From an uncultured Ectothiorhodospiraceae bacterium (GTDB taxonomy: Bacteria; Pseudomonadota; Gammaproteobacteria; UBA9214), in NCBI GenBank assembly GCA_947259415.1, contig CAMYMI010000022.1:1-39533 (forward strand): a stretch of DNA of 39,533 nt, given 5' to 3'. Positions 15,753-24,448 of the stretch are shown here, piece by piece; the stretch's first letter is position 1; each line of letters begins with the position of its first letter. Made by a program: the position numbers and the translations under genes. The notes under the pieces were generated by a model. It saw nothing but the letters and a program-made list of their open reading frames with translations, was not told the origin of the DNA and ran no database searches.

Positions 15753-18605
15753 TCAGCCGGCGGCGCGCCTTTTCCGGCGACGCGGTTTCAAGGCGTGTTT
15801 GAGGAAGCGCCCGGTGTGCGACTGCGCGTTGTGCGCGATGTCGGTGGGCGTGCCGGTGGCGACGATATTGCCGCCGCGGATGCCGCCTTCCGGTCCCAGG
15901 TCGATAATCCAGTCCGCGGTCTTGATGACATCCAGATTGTGCTCGATGACGATAACGGTGTTGCCATGGTCACGCAGGCGATGCAATACCGCCAGCAGCT
16001 GCGCGATATCGTGGAAGTGGAGGCCGGTGGTTGGTTCGTCAAGGATGTAGAGGGTCTTGCCGGTGTCGCGCTTGGACAGTTCGCGTGCGAGTTTCACGCG
16101 TTGCGCCTCGCCCCCTGACAGGGTGGTCGCGTTCTGTCCGAGCCTGATATAGGTCAGGCCGACATCGATCAGCGTCTGCAGCTTGCGTGCCACTGCCGGG
16201 ATAGGACTGAAGAAAGGCAGGGCATCTTCCACCGTCATCTCCAGCACCTCGTGGATGTTCTTGCCCTTGTAGCGGACTTCCAGCGTTTCCCGGTTGTAAC
16301 GCCGACCCTTGCATACATCGCAGGGCACGTAGATGTCGGGCAGGAAGTGCATCTCGACCTTCAGCACCCCGTCACCCTGGCAGGCCTCGCAGCGCCCCCC
16401 CTTGACGTTGAAGCTGAAGCGTCCCGGCTTGTAACCGCGCGTACGCGCCTCCTGGGTGGCGGCGAACAGTTCGCGGATCGGCGTGAACAGGCCGGTGTAG
16501 GTCGCCGGGTTGGAACGGGGGGTACGGCCGATCGGGCTCTGGTCGATATCCACGATCTTGTCGAACTGTTCCAGTCCCCGGATGTCCTCGCAGGGCGCAC
16601 CGGACTCGGAGGCCCGGTTAAGGACCTGCGCCGCACGCGGGTAGAGTGTGTCATTCACCAGGGTTGACTTGCCGGAGCCGGACACCCCGGTCACGCAGGT
16701 CATCAGGCCAACCGGAAACTCCGCGCTGATCGCGTTCAGGTTGTTGCCAGTGGCGCCCTCGATGACCAGCATGTGTTCGGGGTCGACACGGCAGACGTGC
16801 TCGGGGATCTCGATGGACCGCTTGCCCGACAGGTACTGGCCGGTGAGGGAGTTTTCATCGGCGATGATCTCTTCGGGGCGACCCTGGGAGACGATGCGTC
16901 CGCCATGCACGCCGGCACCGGGCCCGATATCGACTACATGGTCGGCGCTGTGGATGGCCTCCTCGTCGTGCTCGATTACGATCACGGTGTTGCCGAGGTC
17001 GCGCAGGCGGGTGAGGGTATTCAGCAGGCGCTGGTTGTCGCGCTGGTGCAGGCCGATGGAGGGTTCGTCCAGTACATACATGACACCGACCAGGCCGGCG
17101 CCGATCTGGCTGGCGAGCCGGATGCGCTGCGCCTCCCCGCCGGACAGGGTTTCCGCGCTGCGGTCCAGGGACAGGTAGTCCAGGCCGACATTGACCAGGA
17201 AGTCCAGGCGCTGGTTGATTTCCTTCAGGATCTTGTCGGCGATGGCGCCGCGTTGCCCCTTGAGGTGCAGCTGGCCGAACAGCTCCTGGCTGCTGCCGAC
17301 CGGCAGGGCGGTGATGTCGGGCAATGACTTGCCGGACACGCTGACATGCCGTGCCGCCCGGTTAAGGCGCGCGCCGCCGCAGTCAGGGCAGGGCTGGGTG
17401 CCCAGGTACCGTGCCAGCTCCTCGCGCACCACGTTGGATTCGGTTTCGCGGTAACGCCGCTGCATGTTCGAGATGATGCCCTCGAAGGGATGGCTGCGCT
17501 CCACGGCACCGCGGCGCTCGTTGAGATAGCGGAAGCGGATGACCTCGCCGTGGCTGCCATACAGCAGAATGTGCCGGATGTTCTCGGGCAGTTCGGCGAA
17601 GGGGGTCTCGATATCGAAGCCATAATGTTCGGCCAGCGAGTTGATCAGTTGAAAGTAGTAGGCGTTGCGCCGGTCCCAGCCGCGCACCGCGCCGCCGGCA
17701 AGGCCGAGTTCCGGGTGGGCGACCACGCGCTCGGCATCGAAGAACTGACGCACACCGAGGCCATCGCATTCCGGGCAGGCGCCCACCGGGTTGTTGAAGG
17801 AAAACAGCCGGGGCTCCAGTTCGGTCAGGGAATAGCCGCACTCCGGACAGGCAAACTTGGCCGAGAACACCAGTTCCTCCTTCCCGGACTTGTCCATCCA
17901 GGCGACGCGCGCCAGGCCCTCCGACAGCTGCAGAGCGGTCTCGAAGGACTCGGCCAGACGCTGCTGGATGTCGGGCCGGACCTTGAAGCGATCGACCACT
18001 GCCTCGATGACATGCTTGCGCCGCAGGTCAAGTTTGGGTGGCTGGTCGAGTTCCATGACCTCACCGTCGATACGCGCGCGCACAAAGCCCTGGGCGCGCA
18101 GTTCTTCCAGTACCTGGTGGTGTTCGCCCTTGCGCGCCTGGACCACCGGGGCCAGCAGCATCAGGCGCGTGCCTCCCGGCAGTTCGAGCACGTGGTCCAC
18201 CATCTGGCTCACGGTCTGGGCCTCCAGCACGGTGCCGTGTTCGGGGCAGTGCGGCGTGCCGACGCGTGCGAACAGCAGGCGCAGGTAGTCGTAGATCTCC
18301 GTGATGGTTCCCACGGTGGAGCGCGGGTTGTGCGAGGTCGATTTCTGTTCGATCGAGATCGCCGGTGACAGCCCCTCGATGTGATCGACGTCCGGCTTTT
18401 CCATCATGGAGAGGAACTGGCGCGCGTAGGCCGAGAGCGATTCGACATAGCGGCGCTGACCCTCGGCATAGATGGTGTCGAAGGCCAATGAGGATTTCCC
18501 GGAACCGGACAGGCCGGTGATGACGATCAATTTGTCACGCGGCAGGTCCAGGTCAACATTCTGCAGGTTGTGGGTGCGTGCACCCCTGATTTGTATGGTG
18601 TCCAT
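15753..18605 (-). CDS. uvrA: UvrABC excinuclease subunit A
   Basis: UvrA is the damage-recognition ATPase of nucleotide excision repair; it loads UvrB onto lesions. The 950-residue product (E. coli 940) carries two ABC modules: Walker [10 protein letters not shown] near residue 32-40 and GVSGSGKST in the second half. Signature LSGGEAQR occurs twice, and Walker [11 protein letters not shown] and [10 protein letters not shown] are present. Two zinc fingers are visible (CPECG...CPECD and CEACQ...CDVCK). The N-terminus [31 protein letters not shown] is typical. It is divergent from the MFS gene, 74 bases away. I see no LexA box in the spacer, unlike E. coli. The C-terminus is a basic tail. Confidence 0.97.
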   Translation of the reverse strand: MDTIQIRGARTHNLQNVDLDLPRDKLIVITGLSGSGKSSLAFDTIYAEGQRRYVESLSAYARQFLSMMEKPDVDHIEGLSPAISIEQKSTSHNPRSTVGTITEIYDYLRLLFARVGTPHCPEHGTVLEAQTVSQMVDHVLELPGGTRLMLLAPVVQARKGEHHQVLEELRAQGFVRARIDGEVMELDQPPKLDLRRKHVIEAVVDRFKVRPDIQQRLAESFETALQLSEGLARVAWMDKSGKEELVFSAKFACPECGYSLTELEPRLFSFNNPVGACPECDGLGVRQFFDAERVVAHPELGLAGGAVRGWDRRNAYYFQLINSLAEHYGFDIETPFAELPENIRHILLYGSHGEVIRFRYLNERRGAVERSHPFEGIISNMQRRYRETESNVVREELARYLGTQPCPDCGGARLNRAARHVSVSGKSLPDITALPVGSSQELFGQLHLKGQRGAIADKILKEINQRLDFLVNVGLDYLSLDRSAETLSGGEAQRIRLASQIGAGLVGVMYVLDEPSIGLHQRDNQRLLNTLTRLRDLGNTVIVIEHDEEAIHSADHVVDIGPGAGVHGGRIVSQGRPEEIIADENSLTGQYLSGKRSIEIPEHVCRVDPEHMLVIEGATGNNLNAISAEFPVGLMTCVTGVSGSGKSTLVNDTLYPRAAQVLNRASESGAPCEDIRGLEQFDKIVDIDQSPIGRTPRSNPATYTGLFTPIRELFAATQEARTRGYKPGRFSFNVKGGRCEACQGDGVLKVEMHFLPDIYVPCDVCKGRRYNRETLEVRYKGKNIHEVLEMTVEDALPFFSPIPAVARKLQTLIDVGLTYIRLGQNATTLSGGEAQRVKLARELSKRDTGKTLYILDEPTTGLHFHDIAQLLAVLHRLRDHGNTVIVIEHNLDVIKTADWIIDLGPEGGIRGGNIVATGTPTDIAHNAQSHTGRFLKHALKPRRRKRRAAG

Positions 18606-18634
18606 GTGGTTTCCGGCGAAAACGGCAACCTGTT

Positions 18635-18664
18635 AATATACGGCGTTTTGATGCGCGCAGGCAA
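18635..18664 (-). promoter_or_regulatory. Candidate uvrA promoter
   Basis: Reading the minus strand, TTGCCT (18664-18659) and TATATT (18640-18635) are separated by 18 bases, with 4 of 6 and 5 of 6 consensus matches. The start would fall near 18628, about 20 bases before the uvrA ATG. A LexA-type CTGT-N8-ACAG pair is absent; the nearest CTGT (18630-18633) lacks the partner at the right distance. Confidence 0.4.
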
Positions 18665-18679
18665 AGAGGGTTTAGCAAG

Positions 18680-20047
18680 GTGAGTCAGGACTCAGGATCA
18701 GTGACCGGCATGAACGCTACCGAACTGCGGGCGGCATTTTCCCTGTCCGGTGTATATGCCCTGCGTATGCTGGGGTTATTCATGATCCTGCCGGTGTTTG
18801 CCCTGTATGCGGGTGAACTCGAGGGGGTGACCCCGGCACTGACCGGGCTTGCCATTGGCGCCTATGGGATCACCCAGGCGCTGTTGCAGATCCCCGCCGG
18901 TCTACTCTCCGACCGTATCGGCCGTAAACCGGTCATCATCGTCGGCCTGCTGGTATTTGCCGGCGGCAGCGTGGTGGCGGCGCAGGCCGAATCCATTCAT
19001 GTCGTGATCCTGGGCCGTGCCCTGCAGGGCGCGGGCGCTATTGCCGCCGCCGTGATGGCGTTGACCGCCGACCTGACGCGCGAACACCAGCGCATCAAGG
19101 CCATGGCGCTGATCGGCATGAGCATCGGCCTGTCGTTCGCCGCCGCGCTGATCCTGGGGCCGTTGCTGAATGACTGGGTCGGGGTGCCGGGAATTTTCTG
19201 GATCACCGCCGTGCTGGCGTTTGGCGGTGTGGGTGTCGTGGCCTTCATCGTGCCAAGGCCGGCTGCCCTCCAGGTGCACCGGGAGGCAGAGGCGGTGCCC
19301 GCGCAGTTCGGGCGGGTGCTGCGCAACCCCGAGTTGCTACGGCTCGATTTCGGTATCCTGGTGCTGCACATGGTGTTGACCGCGACCTTTGTAGTCATGC
19401 CGCTGGTGTTGCGTGACGGGGTGGGTCTTGTGGCTGGCAAACACTGGAGTGTCTACCTGCCAGTCCTGCTGTGCTCGGTGCTGGCTATGGTGCCCTTCAT
19501 TATACTGGCGGAGCGTCAGGGGCGGGTGAAGCAGATGTTCCTTGGTGCGGTAGCCATGCTCGCGCTGGCCCAGGCCGGTCTGTACCTGCTGCCGGTCACA
19601 CTGGTCACGGTGGTTGCCCTGTTGTTCGCATTTTTTACTGCCTTCAATCTGCTGGAGGCCATGTTGCCTTCGCTGATCTCGCGCGTTGCACCGGTCGACT
19701 GCCGCGGAACCGCGATGGGGTTCTACTCCAGTTCCCAGTTCCTCGGCGCCTTCCTCGGTGGTGCCCTGGGCGGGCTGGTGCAGGGATGGTTCGGGTTGCC
19801 GGCTGTATTTGCGGCCTCCGCGCTGGTGTTGCTGCTCTGGCTTGCCTTGGCGCTGCCGATGCGCCCGCCGCGCAAGCTGGCCAACTATATTCACAAGGTC
19901 GTCGCGGTGGATGTGGCCGACGCCGAGCGGATTGCCCGCGAACTGACCGGTGTGGTTGGGGTCGCCGAGGCAGTCGTCATTCCGGACGAGGGTGTGGCCT
20001 ACCTCAAGGTGGACAAGCAGTTGTTCGATGAGGCTGCCCTGCCCTGA
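18680..20047 (+). CDS. yajR: YajR-like major facilitator superfamily transporter
   Basis: Inner-membrane transporter of the major facilitator superfamily, about 12 transmembrane segments, probably proton-driven. Substrate unknown. The 455-residue product resembles E. coli YajR (454) throughout: ALRMLGLFMILPVFALYA, then motif A GLLSDRIGRKPVIIVG near residues 73-88, GRALQGAGAIAAAVMALTADLTRE near 112-135, and PSLISRVAPVDCRGTAMGFYSSSQFLGAFLGG. After about residue 398 a soluble 55-residue C-terminal domain follows, matching the YAM-type cytoplasmic domain position. The GTG at 18680 has AGAGGG upstream. ATG at 18710 is an alternative start. It is divergent from uvrA and precedes ssb. Confidence 0.85.
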   Translation: MSQDSGSVTGMNATELRAAFSLSGVYALRMLGLFMILPVFALYAGELEGVTPALTGLAIGAYGITQALLQIPAGLLSDRIGRKPVIIVGLLVFAGGSVVAAQAESIHVVILGRALQGAGAIAAAVMALTADLTREHQRIKAMALIGMSIGLSFAAALILGPLLNDWVGVPGIFWITAVLAFGGVGVVAFIVPRPAALQVHREAEAVPAQFGRVLRNPELLRLDFGILVLHMVLTATFVVMPLVLRDGVGLVAGKHWSVYLPVLLCSVLAMVPFIILAERQGRVKQMFLGAVAMLALAQAGLYLLPVTLVTVVALLFAFFTAFNLLEAMLPSLISRVAPVDCRGTAMGFYSSSQFLGAFLGGALGGLVQGWFGLPAVFAASALVLLLWLALALPMRPPRKLANYIHKVVAVDVADAERIARELTGVVGVAEAVVIPDEGVAYLKVDKQLFDEAALP

Positions 20048-20077
20048 GGCGGATTGGTCGGGCTCGGCAGGATTGCA

Positions 20078-20106
20078 TAGATCGTCCGTCGGCCATCGCA
20101 TAGAAT
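20078..20106 (+). promoter_or_regulatory. Weak candidate ssb promoter
   Basis: TAGAAT at 20101-20106 is a good -10 (5 of 6), with the poor -35 TAGATC at 20078-20083 after 17 bases. It would give an 80-base leader to ssb. No CTGT-N8-ACAG LexA operator is visible in the 148-base gap. Read-through from the MFS gene is equally possible. Confidence 0.25.
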
Positions 20107-20195
20107 AGGGGCTTGAGACACCTGCGCTGATCGATCCCGATGGCGGGGTGCGGACCACAGGGAAAGTGAATGGATATCCACAACAGGAGAGCACT

Positions 20196-20636
20196 ATGGC
20201 ACGAGGAGTAAACAAGGTAATACTGGTAGGCAATCTGGGCAGGGACCCGGAGGTTCGCTACATGCCGAGTGGTAATGCGGTGGCCAATGTCACACTGGCG
20301 ACGACGGATTCCTGGAAAGACAAGCAGACCGGCGAGAAGCAGGAACGCACCGAATGGCACAATATCGTGTTCTACAGCCGCCTGGCCGAGATCGCGGGTG
20401 AATACCTGAAAAAGGGGTCACAGGTTTATGTGGAGGGCAGGCTGCAGACCCGCAAGTGGCAGGACAAGAACGGTAATGACCGTTACACCACAGAGATCAT
20501 TGCCAATGAAATGCAGATGCTGGGAAGCCGTGCCGGCAGTGCCGGGTATACCGCTGAAGCGGCGCCCGCAACCGCACAACCGGCAGCCGCTAGCAGTGGC
20601 GGGAAGGGTGAATTTGATGATGACATTCCGTTCTGA
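20196..20636 (+). CDS. ssb: Single-stranded DNA-binding protein
   Basis: SSB coats single-stranded DNA in replication, recombination and repair and recruits partners through its C-terminal tip. The ATG at 20196 follows CAGGAGAGCACT and gives the canonical [26 protein letters not shown]. In-frame extension upstream to 20148 is not supported. The 146-residue product has an OB fold (about 1-110) with [41 protein letters not shown] short Ala/Pro-rich linker follows and the tip ends DDDIPF. The linker is shorter than in E. coli (178 residues). It ends in its own terminator, just upstream of the dcw control region. Confidence 0.96.
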   Translation: MARGVNKVILVGNLGRDPEVRYMPSGNAVANVTLATTDSWKDKQTGEKQERTEWHNIVFYSRLAEIAGEYLKKGSQVYVEGRLQTRKWQDKNGNDRYTTEIIANEMQMLGSRAGSAGYTAEAAPATAQPAAASSGGKGEFDDDIPF

Positions 20637-20663
20637 GACCAACCGCAGTAGTGTGTTTCACCC

Positions 20664-20688
20664 AAGGCCTGCCCAGCAGGCCTTTTTT
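20664..20688 (+). terminator. Intrinsic terminator after ssb
   Basis: A 9-base-pair stem (AAGGCCTGC at 20664-20672 with GCAGGCCTT at 20676-20684) has a 3-base loop and six T residues at 20683-20688. It lies 27 bases after the ssb stop and isolates ssb from the division cluster. Confidence 0.88.
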
Positions 20689-20993
20689 ACGCCCGTTGCC
20701 GGCGCACGGCTGCAAACAGTCCGCTCTCCCGGGTCATTGCCTTCAGCATCTAGGTAACAGCAAAAAAATTAGCCCAACATGTTGGGTTTATTTCCCGTTT
20801 ATTAGACCCAAAAGTGGCAAATCCAGCCCACCGAGGTCCCGAAAGGGGTGGATAATTGTTTACAGTTCGTAATTTACTGTAGGTAATTTCAGCAAGCTTT
20901 TGATTTGCAATTTATATATTCAAGATGCTACCTTTCAAATCCAGAACCTGTGCTAAGTTACTGCCCAAAAAGGAGATTCTTTTGGTTTTTTGC
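20689..20993. other. AT-rich non-coding stretch before mraZ
   Basis: About 300 bases without a credible gene, clearly richer in A and T than the flanks from about 20760 onward. It contains the palindrome at 20773-20786 and a possible RNA stem in which GGGTTTA (20784-20790) pairs with TAGACCC, with one G-U pair. It also has the 7-base direct repeat GTAATTT at 20869-20875 and 20883-20889, and the inverted pair ACAGT/ACTGT at about 20862-20880. A TATATT at about 20914 could be a further -10. I see no RNase P RNA or other known RNA here. Confidence 0.5.
20773..20786. repeat. Perfect palindrome CCCAACATGTTGGG
   Basis: A 14-base perfect palindrome in the ssb-mraZ gap. Read on the plus strand it is followed by TTTATTT. 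Read on the minus strand it is followed by CTAA and then a run of seven T. It could therefore be a minus-strand or bidirectional terminator, or a regulator-binding site. Confidence 0.45.
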
Positions 20994-21023
20994 TTGACAG
21001 AAGCGCTCCTCCCTCCCTATAGT
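20994..21023 (+). promoter_or_regulatory. Main mra/dcw cluster promoter
   Basis: TTGACA (20994-20999, a perfect -35) and TATAGT (21018-21023, 5 of 6) are separated by 18 bases. Transcription should begin near 21030, about 50 bases before mraZ. This is the strongest sigma-70 promoter in the window and corresponds in position to the mra promoter of E. coli. Confidence 0.8.
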
Positions 21024-21032
21024 GTCGCAAAG

Positions 21033-21065
21033 TGGGAAGTAGTGGTAATAAATGGATTTTTGGGG
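21033..21065 (+). promoter_or_regulatory. MraZ operator: TGG repeats at 10-base spacing
   Basis: TGGGA at 21033, TGGTA at 21043 and TGGAT at 21053 are spaced exactly 10 bases apart, with TGGGG at 21061 as a possible fourth copy. MraZ proteins bind TGGGN direct repeats separated by 5 bases upstream of their own gene, which is this arrangement. The repeats sit over and just after the predicted transcription start, as expected for autorepression. Confidence 0.7.
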
Positions 21066-21081
21066 AGCTTAGGGGGCAAAA

Positions 21082-21534
21082 GTGTTTCGTGGTGGCAGCA
21101 CAGTCAATCTGGACGCAAAAGGGCGGCTGGCATTCCCCACCCGCTATCGGGCTGCGCTGGAGGAGCGGTGTGAAGGACGCGTGGTACTGACCGTCCACGG
21201 CGATCGCTGTCTGCTGCTGTACCCCCACCCGGACTGGGACGAGATCGAACGCAAACTCGTCCGCCTTCCAAACCAGGACAAGCGCACCCGCACCCTGCAG
21301 CGCATGTTCCTGGGCCATGCTACCGAACTCGAGATCGACAAGAGTGGCCGGATCCTGATTCCGCCGCGCTTGCGTGAATTCGCCAGTCTGGAGAAGCGCG
21401 TGGTGCTTGCCGGTCTGGGTAACAAATTTGAAATCTGGAATGAGCAGTCCTGGGAACAGAACTGTGGTGAATGGGTAACAGAGAAGCACGATACCGGTGA
21501 ACTGCCGGACTCACTGGAATCGCTGACGCTCTGA
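21082..21534 (+). CDS. mraZ: Transcriptional regulator MraZ
   Basis: MraZ is an AbrB-like, ring-forming DNA-binding protein that represses its own dcw cluster. The 150-residue product (E. coli 152) starts with GTG at 21082, five bases after the AGGGGG at 21071-21076. It has two repeated SpoVT/AbrB-type domains: FRGGSTVNLDAKGRLAFPTRYR at 2-23, and ATELEIDKSGRILIPPRLREFASLEKRVVLAGLGNKFEIW near residues 79-118. The gene is first in the cluster and lies 3 bases before rsmH. Its probable operator is directly upstream. Confidence 0.95.
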   Translation: MFRGGSTVNLDAKGRLAFPTRYRAALEERCEGRVVLTVHGDRCLLLYPHPDWDEIERKLVRLPNQDKRTRTLQRMFLGHATELEIDKSGRILIPPRLREFASLEKRVVLAGLGNKFEIWNEQSWEQNCGEWVTEKHDTGELPDSLESLTL

Positions 21535-21537
21535 TTC

Positions 21538-22473
21538 ATGGTAACGGATTACTCACACCAGCCGGTGCTACTCGAAGAGGTACTGGAAGGGCTCGATATT
21601 CGGCCGGACGGTGTGTACGTGGATGGAACCTTCGGTCGAGGGGGGCATGCGGGCGGTATTCTCGGCAGGCTTGGACCGGAGGGCAGGTTGCTGGCGATGG
21701 ACAAGGACCCCGAGGCCGTGCAGTCGGCCGCAGCACAATACGGCAGTGATCCACGATTCGAGATAGAACAGGGTACGTTCACGATGCTGAGTCATCTGGT
21801 TACACAACGACAACTGCAAGGAAAGATCAACGGCCTGTTACTGGACCTCGGCGTTTCCTCGCCGCAACTCGACGACCCTTCACGAGGCTTCAGCTTTTCG
21901 GACGACGGCCCACTCGACATGCGCATGGATCCTGGCGCGGGCATCAGTGCCGCACAATGGCTCGCGCAGGCAAGCGAGTCTGCCATCAGTGATGTGCTCA
22001 GGATCTATGGCGAGGAACGCTTTGCGAAGCGCATCGCGCGCGCACTGGTCAAGGCGCGCAAGACTACTCCCATCGAGACCACGCGGCAGCTGGCAGAGCT
22101 GGTCGCGGCGGCTGTGCCGGTACACGAAAAGAACAAGCATCCCGCCACCCGGAGTTTCCAGGCGATACGCATTTACATAAACCATGAACTCGATGACCTG
22201 AAGTCGGTACTCAAGCAGGTGCCGGATGTCCTGGCAGCGCACGGACGGCTGGCGGTGATCAGTTTCCACTCCCTTGAGGATCGCCTGGTGAAACGCTTCA
22301 TCCGCCGCGAGTACCAGGGCGAGCAGTTGCCGCCGGATCTTCCGCTGGCGGGTCCCGGCCACAGGCCGCGTCTGCGACCAGTTGGCAAGGCCATCCGCGC
22401 GGGCTCTGCTGAACTGGCCCGCAATCCGCGCGCCCGCAGTGCGGTCTTGAGGCTGGCGGAGCGCCTGCAATGA
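21538..22473 (+). CDS. rsmH: 16S rRNA (cytosine1402-N4)-methyltransferase
   Basis: RsmH (MraW) methylates the N4 position of C1402 in the decoding centre using S-adenosylmethionine. The 311-residue product (E. coli 313) has [13 protein letters not shown] at the start and the SAM-binding motif [14 protein letters not shown] at about 29-42. [32 protein letters not shown] is near 100-131 and the family C-terminal [17 protein letters not shown] near 240. The ATG lies 3 bases after mraZ, and the stop overlaps ftsL in an ATGA. Confidence 0.97.
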   Translation: MVTDYSHQPVLLEEVLEGLDIRPDGVYVDGTFGRGGHAGGILGRLGPEGRLLAMDKDPEAVQSAAAQYGSDPRFEIEQGTFTMLSHLVTQRQLQGKINGLLLDLGVSSPQLDDPSRGFSFSDDGPLDMRMDPGAGISAAQWLAQASESAISDVLRIYGEERFAKRIARALVKARKTTPIETTRQLAELVAAAVPVHEKNKHPATRSFQAIRIYINHELDDLKSVLKQVPDVLAAHGRLAVISFHSLEDRLVKRFIRREYQGEQLPPDLPLAGPGHRPRLRPVGKAIRAGSAELARNPRARSAVLRLAERLQ

Positions 22474-22739
22474 GCGTGAAGCCGACAACGACGCTCATCC
22501 TGTTGCTGGCCATTATCGCGTCATCCGTGGGGATGGTGTATGCCCGGCACCAGAACCGCATGCTGTTCGTCGAGCTGCAGGCTCTGGGTTACGAGAAAGA
22601 CCGGATGGATGTTGAGTGGGGCCAGCTACAACTGGAACAAAGCACAATGACAACCCACGGGCAGGTGGAGCAGGCGGCGCGCACCCGGCTGGGAATGATC
22701 AGTCCGGGGCCGGACACCTTCGTAATCTTGAGACCATGA
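22470..22739 (+). CDS. ftsL: Cell division protein FtsL
   Basis: FtsL is a bitopic inner-membrane divisome protein that forms a complex with FtsB and FtsQ and activates FtsWI. The 89-residue product is short even for the family (E. coli 121), mainly in the cytoplasmic N-terminus. One transmembrane segment (about residues 8-25, [17 protein letters not shown]) is followed by a periplasmic coiled-coil segment ([31 protein letters not shown]). [18 protein letters not shown] is typical of the C-terminal domain. It overlaps rsmH and ftsI by four bases each. Identification rests on position and topology plus the conserved LGM segment. Confidence 0.92.
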   Translation: MSVKPTTTLILLLAIIASSVGMVYARHQNRMLFVELQALGYEKDRMDVEWGQLQLEQSTMTTHGQVEQAARTRLGMISPGPDTFVILRP

Positions 22740-24448
22740 ACAGGAATGCAACATTCTCAGTGCCGCCGGGCCGGCGCATTCTGCTGATTCTGGTAATGCT
22801 GCTGGCACTGTTTATGCTGGTATGGCGCGCCGTCAGCCTGCAGGTGCTGGACAAGGATTTTCTGCAGACCCAGGGTCAGGCACGGCATCTGCGTGTGGTC
22901 GATCTGCCGGCGCATCGCGGCATGATCCTGGATCGCCACAACGAGCCGCTGGCAGTGAGCACCCCGGTAGAATCTGTCTGGGTGAATCCGCAGGAACTGG
23001 AAAGCGTGCAGGAGGGTATCTCTACGCTATCACGCCTGCTGTCACTCGACCGTGATCACGTGCAGCAGTTGCTGGCCCGCAATGCGGCGCGCGAGTTCGT
23101 CTACCTGCGCCGTCATGTCAGTCCCTCGCTGGCTGCGCAGGTCAGGATGCTGGACATCGAGGGCGTGTACCTGCAGAAGGAATACAAGCGTTACTACCCG
23201 GCCGGAGAAGTGGCCGCGCACGTGCTCGGGTTCACCAATATAGACGATGTCGGCCAGGAGGGTCTGGAGCTGGCCTACGGGGAATGGCTGCGTGGCGAGC
23301 CGGGTGCCAAACGGGTGATCAAGGATGGCCAGCGTCATGCTGTCGAGGATGTAGAAAGCATCCGCCGCCCGCATCCCGGCAAGGATCTGGTGTTGAGTAT
23401 TGACCGTCGCATCCAGTACCTGGCCTACCGCGAACTGAAGTCGGCCATGAGGGAGCATGGGGCACAGTCGGCATCAGCAGTGGTGCTGGATGTCAAGACC
23501 GGCGAGGTGCTGGCAATGGTCAACCAGCCATCCTACAACCCCAACAATCGCCACAAGCTGCGTCGCAAGCACCTGCGCAACCGTGCAGTCACCGATGTGT
23601 TCGAACCGGGTTCAACCATAAAGCCGTTCATTGTCGCCACTGCCCTGGAGAGCGAGCGCTATCGACCGAGCACACCGATCAATACTGAACCGGGCTGGCT
23701 GCGTGTCGGCGTGAATACCGTCAAGGATGTGCACAATTACGGGATGCTGGATGTCTCCGGGGTAATTCGCAAGTCCAGCAACGTGGGTATTACCAAGATC
23801 GCCCTGTCTCTGCCTGCCGAGCGTATCTGGTCAACGCTGTCGAATGCCGGTTTTGGTGTCCAGACAGAGAGCGGATTCCCGGGTGAGGCCTCCGGCTTGC
23901 TGGCGAGTTATCGCAACTGGAACCCGATCGAGACTGCGACCCTGGCATTCGGTTACGGGATTTCGGTAACCCCGTTGCAACTTGCCCAGGCCTACGCGGT
24001 TGTGGCCGCTGAGGGCATCAGACGGCCGGTCAGTTTCCTGCTCCGGGATACTGTGCCGCGCGGTAAACGGGTCCTGTCGGCGCGTGTGGCGCAGCAGGTG
24101 ATGGCCATGTTGGAAGATGTCACCGGCCCCGAGGGCACCGCGCTGGCCGCGCGCGTGGCCGGCTACCGGGTGGCAGGCAAGACCGGTACCGTGCGTAAGT
24201 CAATCGCCGGCGGCTACGCGGATGACAGGTATCTCGCGGTATTTGCCGGTGTGGCACCGGTTACCAATCCGCGCCTGGTCATGGTGGTGATGGTCAACGA
24301 ACCTGGCAACGACAAGTATTACGGCGGCCAGGTTGCGGCACCGGTGTTTTCGCGGGTCATGTCGGGTGCCCTGCGCCTGATGGCGATACCACCGGACAAT
24401 TATCCGATTCTGGAGACCCGGAACGAGACCTCAGGAGAACCGGCATGA
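22736..24448 (+). CDS. ftsI: Septal peptidoglycan transpeptidase FtsI (PBP3)
   Basis: Class B penicillin-binding protein that crosslinks septal peptidoglycan as partner of FtsW. The ATG at 22736 overlaps the ftsL stop (ATGA) and gives 570 residues (E. coli 588). The longer upstream extension lies inside ftsL and is not supported. Residues about 14-35 form the membrane anchor, followed by the PBP dimerisation domain (AHRGMILDRHNEPLAVSTPVESVWVNP). The catalytic motifs are Ser293-Thr-Ile-Lys296, Ser347-Ser-Asn349 and Lys482-Thr-Gly484. It overlaps murE at its stop. Confidence 0.97.
   Translation: MNRNATFSVPPGRRILLILVMLLALFMLVWRAVSLQVLDKDFLQTQGQARHLRVVDLPAHRGMILDRHNEPLAVSTPVESVWVNPQELESVQEGISTLSRLLSLDRDHVQQLLARNAAREFVYLRRHVSPSLAAQVRMLDIEGVYLQKEYKRYYPAGEVAAHVLGFTNIDDVGQEGLELAYGEWLRGEPGAKRVIKDGQRHAVEDVESIRRPHPGKDLVLSIDRRIQYLAYRELKSAMREHGAQSASAVVLDVKTGEVLAMVNQPSYNPNNRHKLRRKHLRNRAVTDVFEPGSTIKPFIVATALESERYRPSTPINTEPGWLRVGVNTVKDVHNYGMLDVSGVIRKSSNVGITKIALSLPAERIWSTLSNAGFGVQTESGFPGEASGLLASYRNWNPIETATLAFGYGISVTPLQLAQAYAVVAAEGIRRPVSFLLRDTVPRGKRVLSARVAQQVMAMLEDVTGPEGTALAARVAGYRVAGKTGTVRKSIAGGYADDRYLAVFAGVAPVTNPRLVMVVMVNEPGNDKYYGGQVAAPVFSRVMSGALRLMAIPPDNYPILETRNETSGEPA

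Noticed and set aside
17346-18368. 340-codon plus-strand frame opposite uvrA
   Set aside because: Overlaps the conserved uvrA coding region antisense; the His/Gln/Gly-rich product looks like a shadow translation.
18630-18643. LexA operator in the uvrA-MFS spacer
   Set aside because: CTGT is present but no ACAG follows at the required 8-base spacing; only ACGG at 6 bases is seen.
20689-20993. RNase P RNA upstream of mraZ
   Set aside because: Some gammaproteobacteria carry rnpB here, but I see no P4-type conserved sequences or long paired domains in the stretch.
20925-21173. 82-codon frame crossing the dcw promoter and mraZ start
   Set aside because: It spans the promoter and the MraZ repeats and overlaps mraZ in another frame. 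The predicted product has no family features.
22616-22735. 40-residue N-terminal extension of ftsI
   Set aside because: Lies in ftsL; the ATG at 22736 has the expected ATGA overlap and gives a typical FtsI start.
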